The notes below the pieces were generated by a model, which saw only the letters and a list, made by a program, of their open reading frames with translations, was not told where the DNA came from and made no database searches. Below are positions 9,589 through 17,399 of a DNA stretch of 38,744 nucleotides, one piece after another; the stretch's first letter is position 1, and each line of letters starts with the position of its first letter. Made by a program: the position numbers and the translations under genes. Source of the stretch: Bacteroidota bacterium. GTDB lineage: Bacteria > Bacteroidota > Bacteroidia > AKYH767-A > JAHEYN01. The stretch is taken from assembly GCA_947448795.1 (NCBI GenBank), contig CANFOZ010000021.1, forward strand, positions 1-38,744, read 5' to 3'.

Positions 9589-9619
9589 TGGGTAGTAAAT
9601 GTACGCAAGGATTTTTGTT

Positions 9620-10225
9620 TCAAACGAGCAAAACGAAAATGGATAACACGCCGACCAAAAAACCAACGAGCAATTGAGCGGGGGTATGTGCTTTGCGCTC
9701 CAAGCGCGCACTGGCAAGCAAGCCCGACAACACGATAAAGGCCACTAAAGGATATGTAAGATCGGCATCGAGGTACCGACAAAGTCCTAGTAAAGCACCA
9801 CAGACGCCGCCTATCCCAATCATGTGAATGCTTATTTTCCAAAAAAACGTTACACCTGCTGCGATGCCCACTGAAATAGCAGCACCAAGCATCGTCATAG
9901 AAAAAAGCGATGGCACTCGAACCTCGCGCATCAAGTAATAGGCCATAAAATAATACAGCGTTGTCATCAAAAATGGGAGTCGACGCTCCTGTGCCGTTCG
10001 CAGCAACAAGGAATGTACTTGGCCTGTTTTTGTCATCATAAAAACCGTTAGACCAGGCATTAAAAAGGTAAAAAAGAAGACAATGGCAAATACCATTATC
10101 TTGTAGGTCAAGGGGAGAAGACTGGAGGCTAATGGACTGTAATGAAAATAGAGCGCAACAAAAAAAGTTGGCATCAGGGATGGATGCAAAAGCCAAGAGA
10201 GAAATCGTGCTAGACCTGGCTTCAA
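9620..10225 (-). CDS. PAP2-like integral membrane protein
   Basis: The frame contains no early ATG. A TTG at 10223-10225 overlaps the TGA of the upstream porin gene (TTGA) and leaves 13 residues before the HPSLMPT segment; a TTG at 10261 and an ATG at 10174 (which would cut off HPSL) are alternatives. The roughly 200-residue product has about six hydrophobic segments. IHMIGIGG and ARLERKAHTPAQLL resemble motifs 2 and 3 of the PAP2 phosphatase superfamily in a degenerate form, so lipid-phosphate phosphatase activity is possible but not shown; the canonical KxxxxxxRP and PSGH motifs are not recognisable. It sits between porin and ABC exporter genes. Confidence 0.72.
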   Translation of the reverse strand: MKPGLARFLSWLLHPSLMPTFFVALYFHYSPLASSLLPLTYKIMVFAIVFFFTFLMPGLTVFMMTKTGQVHSLLLRTAQERRLPFLMTTLYYFMAYYLMREVRVPSLFSMTMLGAAISVGIAAGVTFFWKISIHMIGIGGVCGALLGLCRYLDADLTYPLVAFIVLSGLLASARLERKAHTPAQLLVGFLVGVLSIFVLLV

Positions 10226-10863
10226 AGCAGTGTTGGCTTTATGGAATGCAGGTAGTAACAAAGGGTGAATTGCAGGACATTGTTAAACTGCCCGTATCCA
10301 AAGAAAGCGCGGCGACCAACTCGTGATACAAAGGTGTTGTTGCGAATAGGAAGAAAAGAATAATCGTAGCGCACACGAAACAAAAGCTGATCGGTTAAAG
10401 CGTAGGCCATGCCCAGATTCAAGGAAAAATCGCTCTTGTGAAACTGACCATTGGTATAGGCTTGGTAGTCCACCTCTTCGCGATACGAAAGCAGTTGAGC
10501 ATAGCTCAGCCCCCCTTCAAGAATGTATTGGTATTTGTTTCCAAACTGATACTTGACGAGAACGGGGATCTCCAGGTAGTTGAGACGCAGTCGATAAAAC
10601 GGGCGCACCCCTGTGCTGTCGGGTTTCGACTTGGCGCCTTTCTGAATGTAGAGCATCTCAAACTGCGAGGAAAAACGCGAGGAAAAGCGTTGCTCTGAAA
10701 GCAAGCCAAAGATGGGACCCGGTTTATTGTAGCCATCCATCTGATCGCCATCCACCTGTGCTCCTGCTATACCGCCAACAAGTCCTACATTAAAGCGTTG
10801 CGCCTGCGCAGCAAAGACGCACGTTTGCAAAAACAAGAAAAGGATTAGTGTGCGACTCATCAT
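10222..10863 (-). CDS. PorT-family outer-membrane beta-barrel protein
   Basis: A signal peptide (MMSRTLILFLFLQTC... ending AQA near residue 21) precedes about 190 residues of alternating strands typical of the outer-membrane beta-barrel (PorT-like) domain: FNVGLVGGIAG at the start, YLEIPVLVKYQF in the middle, and an aromatic-rich C-terminal strand FNNVLQFTLCYYL. Either of two adjacent ATGs (10863 or 10860) can serve as the start. It is the first gene of the five-gene minus-strand run and is divergent from the TonB receptor at 11011, with 147 bp between them. I found no clear promoter for it. Function unknown. Confidence 0.85.
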   Translation of the reverse strand: MMSRTLILFLFLQTCVFAAQAQRFNVGLVGGIAGAQVDGDQMDGYNKPGPIFGLLSEQRFSSRFSSQFEMLYIQKGAKSKPDSTGVRPFYRLRLNYLEIPVLVKYQFGNKYQYILEGGLSYAQLLSYREEVDYQAYTNGQFHKSDFSLNLGMAYALTDQLLFRVRYDYSFLPIRNNTFVSRVGRRAFFGYGQFNNVLQFTLCYYLHSIKPTLL

Positions 10864-10977
10864 AATGGGTAGGGTAAAAATAAAAAAAAATTGTTTATTA
10901 TGAAATAAGAGATTGCTACTAAATCTAATAAATACGAATACCTATCGATGTTTCGTTTAAGAAGGATAAAATTCCGA

Positions 10978-10985
10978 TATCTTTG
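10978..10985 (+). promoter_or_regulatory. Candidate -7 element of the 11011 TonB receptor gene
   Basis: TATCTTTG matches the Bacteroidota TAnnTTTG -7 consensus and lies 25 bp before the ATG. A -33 TTTG is not clear; the nearest T-rich stretch (TTTCG at 10951) is 23 bp upstream. Confidence 0.5.
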
Positions 10986-11010
10986 AATACGCAAACAGCC
11001 ACCCTTTTCT

Positions 11011-13386
11011 ATGAATCGTTACCTCTATACATTGCTCCTTCTTCTCGTATTTGTTGCTTCGAGCTTCGCTCAAAAATCAACACTGTCGGGCTTCGTGAAA
11101 GATGCACAAACAGGCGAGAGTTTGGTTGGCGCTAATGTGTATAGCAGTCCTTCCTTATCTGGAACCACTACCAACATCTATGGCTTCTATAGCTTGACAC
11201 TACCATCCGACAGCATCACCCTCATCGTAAGTTATGTAGGCTATCAGACCTTCAAGCAAACCTTAGCGTTAAAAGGCAACCAAACGCTTAGCATCGAATT
11301 GTCTGCTGTTGTGGATTTAAAGCAAGTTGAAATTTCGGCAGATAAAGGCATCAGCGAAACCTCTCGCATGAGTTTGATGCAAGTGCCCATCGAGCAAATC
11401 AAATCGATGCCCGCGCTTTTTGGCGAAGTGGATGTGTTGAAAGCGATACAGCTTCTTCCCGGTGTGCATTCTGGCGGCGAAGGATCTTCTGGCATCTATG
11501 TGCGCGGCGGCGGCCCCGACCAAAACCTCATCCTGTTGGATGGCGTGCCGGTGTATAACGCCTCCCACCTTTTCGGGTTCTTCTCTGTTTTCAACGCCGA
11601 TGCTATCCGCAGTGTCGACCTCATCAAAGGTGGCTTTCCTGCACGCTATGGAGGTCGTCTGTCATCCGTGATAGACATCAACATGAAAGAAGGCAATAAC
11701 AAAAAGCTTCGCGGCGAGGGATCTCTTGGAATCATCGCCTCACGCCTCACCTTGGAAGGTCCCATCGGCTCCGACAAAACATCCTTCATCGTGTCGGCGC
11801 GACGCACCTATATCGATGCACTTGCACAGCCCTTCATCCTTGCAAAAACCAGCGGAAAATCATCCGGCGGTTACTATTTTTATGATTTTAACGCAAAAAT
11901 AAACCACACCTTTTCCGACAAAGATCGCTTGTACTTCAGCATCTATGCTGGCAACGACAAATTCTACTTCAAAACAAAAGACTCCTATACACTCAGTGGA
12001 ACCACCTACACCGATCAGATGAAATTTGGCTTGCAATGGGGCAACATCACCTCCGCACTGCGGTGGAATCATGTGATCAATCAAAAACTATTTACCAACA
12101 CCACCCTCACTTACAGCCGATACAAATTCGATGTAAACATCGAACAGGCAAACAAAGGACTAACAAACGAATCCTTTAAACTCAATTACTTTTCGGGCAT
12201 CAATGATCTGAGTTTAAAATCCGACTTCGACTACATCCCCTCGCCTTCGCATTACATCCGATTTGGAGCCAATGCAATCCTGCACACCTTTAATCCAGGT
12301 GCAGTTGCCACAAAATATACCAGCAACAATACAACACCCATTGATACCACCACAGGCAATGTTCATCTGCAAGCGGTAGATGCCTTTTTGTATGTCGAGG
12401 ATGACATGCGCATCGGCGACCTGCTCAAGCTCAACCTAGGGCTTCATGCCTCTGCTTTTGCTACCTCGGATACGGTATATCCATCGCTGCAACCGCGCAT
12501 CTCTGCAAACCTGTTATTGGGCGACTACTGGGCTTTGAAAGCCTCCTACTCCATGATGTCGCAGTATGTGCATCTGCTAACCAATACTGGCGTTGGCCTA
12601 CCAACCGATTTATGGGTGCCATCTTCAAAAAAAATCCTACCCGAACACTCGCAACAGGTGGCCCTTGGTTTGGCCCGCGATCTCTTTGGCGAGCAAGCCG
12701 AATTTAGCGTGGAAGGCTATTACAAAACGATGACCAACATCCTCGAATACAAAGAGGGTGCTAGCTTCCTTGATGTAGGCCAATCGACCGGCACCGGCGA
12801 CGCCAACTGGGAAGACAAGGTGGAGCGTGGCAAGGGCTGGGCCTATGGAGCTGAAGTTTTTCTTCAAAAAAAGAAAGGCAAGACACGCGGCTGGATTGGC
12901 TATACGCTATCGTGGAGCAACCGCCAATTCGAGAACATCAACCTGGGACGAATTTATCCATACAAATACGACCGCAGACATGATGTGGCCATTGTGCTCA
13001 CCCGCGAATTGAGCAAACGCGTTGACTTCTCTATCAATTGGGTGTATGGCTCAGGCAATGCACTTACGCTCCCTGTAGCCCGCTACGACGGTGTCTTTCC
13101 GCAAACAAACAACGTTGGCCCTTTTCCTAATATCGGCGCAGTCGATTATTACGAATCAAAAAACAGCTTCCGAATGCGCGCTTCTCACCGACTTGATGTG
13201 GGCTTCAACTTTCATCAGCCTGTGCGATGGGGCGAACTCACCTGGAATTTAGGCCTTTACAATGCCTATAGCCGACAGAATCCGTACTTCGTTTATTTTG
13301 CAACAAACACCAGCGGAAATCGAGTGCTGAAGCAAGTAAGCTTGTTTCCTGTACTGCCTTACTTTAGTCTAAGTTTTAAATTCTAA
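11011..13386 (+). CDS. TonB-dependent receptor with carboxypeptidase-like regulatory domain
   Basis: A signal peptide (MNRYLYTLLLLLVFVASSFA) is followed by a carboxypeptidase-D-like domain at about residues 24-105 (SGFVKDAQTGESLVGANVY), a plug domain at about 130-230 (IYVRGGGPDQNLILLDGVPV, LIKGGFPARYGGRLSSVID) and a long barrel to residue 791 ending in an aromatic FSLSFKF strand. Such proteins move large substrates across the outer membrane using TonB energy. The next gene, a DUF4249 lipoprotein, overlaps its stop by one base, the usual pairing for this receptor class. No substrate can be named: there are no glycosidases, metal chelation genes or cofactor enzymes beside it. Confidence 0.93.
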   Translation: MNRYLYTLLLLLVFVASSFAQKSTLSGFVKDAQTGESLVGANVYSSPSLSGTTTNIYGFYSLTLPSDSITLIVSYVGYQTFKQTLALKGNQTLSIELSAVVDLKQVEISADKGISETSRMSLMQVPIEQIKSMPALFGEVDVLKAIQLLPGVHSGGEGSSGIYVRGGGPDQNLILLDGVPVYNASHLFGFFSVFNADAIRSVDLIKGGFPARYGGRLSSVIDINMKEGNNKKLRGEGSLGIIASRLTLEGPIGSDKTSFIVSARRTYIDALAQPFILAKTSGKSSGGYYFYDFNAKINHTFSDKDRLYFSIYAGNDKFYFKTKDSYTLSGTTYTDQMKFGLQWGNITSALRWNHVINQKLFTNTTLTYSRYKFDVNIEQANKGLTNESFKLNYFSGINDLSLKSDFDYIPSPSHYIRFGANAILHTFNPGAVATKYTSNNTTPIDTTTGNVHLQAVDAFLYVEDDMRIGDLLKLNLGLHASAFATSDTVYPSLQPRISANLLLGDYWALKASYSMMSQYVHLLTNTGVGLPTDLWVPSSKKILPEHSQQVALGLARDLFGEQAEFSVEGYYKTMTNILEYKEGASFLDVGQSTGTGDANWEDKVERGKGWAYGAEVFLQKKKGKTRGWIGYTLSWSNRQFENINLGRIYPYKYDRRHDVAIVLTRELSKRVDFSINWVYGSGNALTLPVARYDGVFPQTNNVGPFPNIGAVDYYESKNSFRMRASHRLDVGFNFHQPVRWGELTWNLGLYNAYSRQNPYFVYFATNTSGNRVLKQVSLFPVLPYFSLSFKF

Positions 13387-14240
13387 TGCGCATGAACAAA
13401 TTACTCGCTCTGCTATGCCTCTCGATCCTGTTCGCTTCCTGCGAAAAGGAGATCAGCATCGACATACCCCAACACAAGCCGATGCTTGTTGGCAATTGCC
13501 TCTTTGAAGCCGGCAAGCCAATGCTTGTGCATGTGAGCAACAGCTTGGGCTCGCTTGATAATGCAGAATTAACGGGCCGTGACAGTGCCGAAGTGCTTGT
13601 GTTTGAAGATGGCGTGCTTCGCGAGTTGCTTACGCCTGTTGGCGAGGGATTCTATGCCAGCTCATTCATTCCTGTACCGGCAAAAAAATACACCTTGCAA
13701 ATCGCTGATGCCGGCTTCGAAAGCATCTCTTCATCGGACCTAGCACCCGACTCTGTTGCCTTTACTGCCAGTGTTACAGACAGCGCTTCCTTTGATCAAA
13801 ACGGGACCCCTTTCGCCGAGGTGCTCATCCGTTTTAATGACCCCGCAAATACAGGCGATCACTACCAATTAAACATTACTTACCGAGACACCTTAAACAG
13901 CTGGGGAGGACCGATGGAGAATCCTTTGTACATGGAGTCGGACGACCCTAACATGGAAAAGGCCGGGGCTGAGCAATATGTGATGAGTGATGCTTCGTTT
14001 AATGGAAAAACCTGCTCCTTACGGGTAAAAATCAACAGTGCCGATTACCATGCTGGATCCGAGGTGCATGTTCGTCTGAGCGTAATCTCATCGGCTTATT
14101 ACAGCTACGTAAAAACCGCATTCAGCAACCGCGATGGCAGAGGAAACCCATTTTCGGAACCGGTAATTGTGTATTCAAATTTCGAAAACGGCTTAGGGAT
14201 TTTTGCAGGCTCTTCACCTGCGGTGGTTCGAATCCGCTAA
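13386..14240 (+). CDS. DUF4249 lipoprotein, partner of the TonB receptor
   Basis: The ATG at 13386 overlaps the receptor's TAA (TAATG); a second ATG at 13392 (MNKLLALLCL) gives an equally good signal peptide. A lipobox (LFASC, then EKEISIDIP) marks it as an outer-membrane lipoprotein. The CEKEIxIDIP start and the following VEGxL-like LVGNCLFEAGKPxxVxVSxS segment are typical of DUF4249 proteins, which accompany TonB-dependent receptors in Bacteroidota and probably cap or assist them at the surface. The biochemical role of the family is not established. It ends 5 bp from the convergent Omp28 gene, with no terminator visible. Confidence 0.85.
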   Translation: MRMNKLLALLCLSILFASCEKEISIDIPQHKPMLVGNCLFEAGKPMLVHVSNSLGSLDNAELTGRDSAEVLVFEDGVLRELLTPVGEGFYASSFIPVPAKKYTLQIADAGFESISSSDLAPDSVAFTASVTDSASFDQNGTPFAEVLIRFNDPANTGDHYQLNITYRDTLNSWGGPMENPLYMESDDPNMEKAGAEQYVMSDASFNGKTCSLRVKINSADYHAGSEVHVRLSVISSAYYSYVKTAFSNRDGRGNPFSEPVIVYSNFENGLGIFAGSSPAVVRIR

Positions 14241-14245
14241 TCCGC

Positions 14246-15109
14246 TTAAGGGAGGATCTTCTTCTCGGCGGCTTGCACTACTTTGTAGGTTGTTGCATCG
14301 TAAAGAAAAGCAGCCACTGAGCAATGCTCAGCCACCCAGTCGTTCCCCAAGGTTACATTGTATGCTTTGATCACCGAGCCGCCGATAGGCGCAAGTGTAA
14401 TTTCATCGCCCATTGCAGGGCTTGCGGCACTGCGCAGTGCGTGGTGATGTATATAATTGGTGATCGTGTCGGGCGTGAAGCGATAATCCAGCTGTGGCTG
14501 CACGATGCTATCTTCCGTAATCACAACCACAAGCTTGTATGTTGAAGTCAAAGCAGCGAGCGTTTTAGTCATGGTTCCGATGGTGAGAACACGTGTGCTT
14601 GCGTCGTATTTCGTTGCAAAAAAAAGATTGGCTTGAACAGCCAACGCTGATTCATTTGCTACCGCTCCAGCCCATGCCGATTTCGATTTCACATGCGTGG
14701 TAGGATAGCCATCGCGATCAATCATGCCGTTCGGATTAGACACCGCGCTGATGCCAAAGAAAGTATCCCATTCATCACCTGCAGGCGTTCTAAAATCATA
14801 GCTCAGCAATGTTCCTTTTGGCTTCGCAAAACCGCCGGCATGCACCGCCACAATCACCACTTGTTCACCGTAGGTAGTCTTTAAGCCGGCAGCAATGTCT
14901 GCGGCACCTGGGCAGTTGCCACAGGTGTGGCCAGTATAGTCTTCGAGCAGCACCCCTTTCGCTTGTGGCAGGGTATCGGCGAATACGAGCGAGTCCGAAC
15001 TCACGCTGTTCGTTGTTTGCAGATATGGTTTCTCGATCTTGTCGCAACCTGCAAAAAAGAGCGCAGATGCTAGTACCGAAATGGTGGCGAGTATATGGAG
15101 GTTCTTCAT
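14246..15109 (-). CDS. Omp28-related lipoprotein with thioredoxin-like fold
   Basis: The 287-residue product starts with a lipoprotein signal (MKNLHILATI... LFFAGC, Cys 22). From about residue 50 it has the Omp28 pattern VLLEDYTGHTCGNCPGAA, with a CGNC redox motif (Cys 63 and 66) at the place of the thioredoxin CxxC. The family is an outer-membrane or surface group in Bacteroidota, first known as an antigen in Porphyromonas; a redox role is inferred from the motif. It is the third gene after the TlpA-like and DUF6029 genes on the same strand, 12 bp after the DUF6029 stop, so the three probably form one transcript. Confidence 0.85.
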   Translation of the reverse strand: MKNLHILATISVLASALFFAGCDKIEKPYLQTTNSVSSDSLVFADTLPQAKGVLLEDYTGHTCGNCPGAADIAAGLKTTYGEQVVIVAVHAGGFAKPKGTLLSYDFRTPAGDEWDTFFGISAVSNPNGMIDRDGYPTTHVKSKSAWAGAVANESALAVQANLFFATKYDASTRVLTIGTMTKTLAALTSTYKLVVVITEDSIVQPQLDYRFTPDTITNYIHHHALRSAASPAMGDEITLAPIGGSVIKAYNVTLGNDWVAEHCSVAAFLYDATTYKVVQAAEKKILP

Positions 15110-15121
15110 GGAATATAAAAA

Positions 15122-16765
15122 TTAGAAACTGCTTGTAATGCTAAAAGTCAAACCATTAGACGCCGGCACCGTGCGGCACACCCCGCCAACGCAGAAGATG
15201 CCTTCGCGCTGCTTCCCATACCCTAAAGAGAAACGCATGGTGTTTTTCGAGTAGCCGCCAGAGAAGTTGTAGTAATGCACCTGCTTGGATGCAACAGGGT
15301 TGCCGTAGTTATACAAATCCAGAGCAGCAACAAACCAATGCGGCGCAACGGTGTATTCCATCAGCACCATTGCCCAGCTCTTCTGATCTTGCTTGGTGTA
15401 CAGATGCTGAAACTCGGATCGTAGGGTATGTGTTTCGGTAAATTTATAATGCGTTTCCAAGACCCCGATGTGCGAATAAATAGTGCCGTAACCGGGCGTT
15501 CCTTGAATAACATCCTTGTTGTAGGTGATGTATAAATAACTGAGGGCGGCATGGAATTTCGGAGAAAACTTCTTGGTGATCTCTACGTTAACATCTTCGA
15601 AATACACTTGCTTGCCGAACTTCAAGAAATCGGAGCGATAGCCATAGGTGCCGGCTACGCCAATCGCAGAGGTGTCTGCTGGCGCCGAATGATCAATGGC
15701 TTGAGCCCGTGAATAGTTGAGAGCAACCGTGGTGCCATACTTGCCACCAAAGGGCGTTTCTTTTTTAAAGGTGTAAATAAACTCCCCTTGCATACCAAAC
15801 TCACCGTTCGGCTGTGTGGCATAGGGATAGATTGCCGCCAATTGATAGGTGTGTTGCTTCGTCAAGGCCGGCAGGTAGTTGATGTTCAAATCGGTGCGTG
15901 TAGCATTCACATCCGAACGGTAATTCATGTTGTCGATGCGCTTTGCACTCACATTGATACCCATGCCTTTTTTACTGTAACTGGCATTCAACAAAAGCGC
16001 CTGGCCAGGTCGATAAATGAAATTGTTGACATAGGAAGGGTCGTTGATCTTGCTCGCATATTCACCAGACAATGTAATCTTACCACGCGTAATATTAATC
16101 CGCGCTGCACCTGCTCCAACATTCTCAGGCAAGTTGTACAATGGATCTTGATCCTTCTGATACTTACTCACAAAACTTCCGCCAACTTGGATGCGTGTCT
16201 TCTGCTCCGCCATGCATGCAAACATGTCGTTCAAGGAGAAATCAGCATCGATGCCGCGCACAATACCAGGGCCATTCGTCCAATAGGTTCGTTGCTTGCC
16301 CCAAACGCCTTTTAACTGAACGCCTTTCCATGGAGCGTAACGCACGCGCACGCCGTTCATGGCATTATCCAATCCCAAGCCGCGTTCTTCGTAGCTTCGG
16401 AAAATCAACCCGCTTCCAAACTGCTCGTAGAAATTACCGGCTGTGATTTCCAAGCCATCCAGGTTGTATGAAACATAGCGAAAAGGCACGCCTGTGTTGT
16501 TGTAACGCGGATCAAAGCCCTGCATCGTGTTGAGATACGACTCGAAGCGCGCGCCGGCTGTAAAATTGTTGTTCGTATAAATGATGTTCGCAAAACTATT
16601 CATCAGCGCTTTCTCAGGAACGACGGGTGCGTTGATGCTAGAGTCGGCGGTATAATACTGAGCATTGAGCTCGAAATTGCCATGCACTTCGCCGCCTGGC
16701 AAGGACTGCGCCATCGCTGTTGTTAGCGAAAAAAGGGCACACGCGAAAACACAAATTCTTTTCAC
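15122..16765 (-). CDS. DUF6029 outer-membrane beta-barrel protein
   Basis: The start is a GTG at 16765, immediately before a good signal peptide (KRICVFACALFSLTTAMAQ); no ATG is available nearby. The 547-residue product is rich in aromatic-alternating strands and ends with SNGLTFSITSSF, as expected of a barrel. The N-terminal segments GNFELNAQYY, GNFYEQFGSGLIFRSYEERGLG and NGVRVRYAPWKGVQLKGVWG match what I know of DUF6029 proteins, whose function is unknown. The gene lies between a TlpA-like gene (25 bp upstream) and an Omp28 gene (12 bp downstream), which suggests that the barrel works with exported thiol-disulfide proteins. Confidence 0.8.
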   Translation of the reverse strand: MKRICVFACALFSLTTAMAQSLPGGEVHGNFELNAQYYTADSSINAPVVPEKALMNSFANIIYTNNNFTAGARFESYLNTMQGFDPRYNNTGVPFRYVSYNLDGLEITAGNFYEQFGSGLIFRSYEERGLGLDNAMNGVRVRYAPWKGVQLKGVWGKQRTYWTNGPGIVRGIDADFSLNDMFACMAEQKTRIQVGGSFVSKYQKDQDPLYNLPENVGAGAARINITRGKITLSGEYASKINDPSYVNNFIYRPGQALLLNASYSKKGMGINVSAKRIDNMNYRSDVNATRTDLNINYLPALTKQHTYQLAAIYPYATQPNGEFGMQGEFIYTFKKETPFGGKYGTTVALNYSRAQAIDHSAPADTSAIGVAGTYGYRSDFLKFGKQVYFEDVNVEITKKFSPKFHAALSYLYITYNKDVIQGTPGYGTIYSHIGVLETHYKFTETHTLRSEFQHLYTKQDQKSWAMVLMEYTVAPHWFVAALDLYNYGNPVASKQVHYYNFSGGYSKNTMRFSLGYGKQREGIFCVGGVCRTVPASNGLTFSITSSF

Positions 16766-16790
16766 TTTGTTTGTTTTGGATTCAAATGAA

Positions 16791-17321
16791 CTACTCTTTT
16801 ACCGACTGTCCTTCAGCCACCTGTTTAACTACTTCATGCAATTTTAGCTCGTCGCCGGGCGCATACGAAACATGGCTCCAGATGATCTCATTATCCTTGT
16901 TGAGCACAAAGGATTGCGGCGGGTTGTTCACGTTCATAGCGCGCTTAAAATCGCCATTGGGATCAACATACACCTCGTAGTCCCATCCCTTGCCGTTTAC
17001 AAAAGGTCCCACGCGACTCATCGTGCGCGCATCGTCGATAGAGATAGCGATAAGCTTCATGCCGGTCTCCTTCTGCCAATCCTCGTAATGCTCATTGATG
17101 GCGGTTAGCTCTTCAACACAGGGTTTACACCAGGTTGCCCAGAAACAAATCACCAAGGGCTTATCGCCGTTATCAAAGGTTCCGGTGTTGATGGTTTTAG
17201 ATTCGGTGGTTTTAATATCCACAGATGGTAATTTGCGCGTTTGCTCTTTGGGCGCTTCTTGCGCTTTCAAAGTAATCGCCATCAGCATGGATACAGCTGC
17301 TATCGAAAGGTGTTTTCTCAT
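16791..17321 (-). CDS. TlpA-like periplasmic thiol-disulfide oxidoreductase
   Basis: A signal peptide (MRKHLSIAAVSMLMAITLKA) precedes a 150-residue TlpA/redoxin domain. FWATWCKPCVEEL carries the WCKPC active site (Cys 65 and 68), and the later PPQSFVLNKDNEI has the cis-proline region in a slightly unusual form. Proteins of this family reduce disulfides in the periplasm, for example for cytochrome c maturation or outer-membrane protein quality control; no such partner genes are here. It appears to be the first gene of a run with DUF6029 and Omp28 genes, which makes those the likely partners. Confidence 0.9.
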   Translation of the reverse strand: MRKHLSIAAVSMLMAITLKAQEAPKEQTRKLPSVDIKTTESKTINTGTFDNGDKPLVICFWATWCKPCVEELTAINEHYEDWQKETGMKLIAISIDDARTMSRVGPFVNGKGWDYEVYVDPNGDFKRAMNVNNPPQSFVLNKDNEIIWSHVSYAPGDELKLHEVVKQVAEGQSVKE

Positions 17322-17399
17322 GTTTATTTTATCTTGAAGGTGTAAAATAGCGTTGAAATATTAAATTTATCAGGTACAAAAAACAGCTTGTGTTGTTTT

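Noticed and set aside
9589-9717. 43-codon N-terminal extension of the ABC ATPase
   Set aside because: The extension overlaps the PAP2-like gene and has no ABC features; ATG 9588 starts directly at the conserved domain.
15788-16315. 175-codon plus-strand frame opposite the DUF6029 gene
   Set aside because: It is antisense to a supported barrel gene and has His/Cys/Arg-rich composition typical of a shadow.
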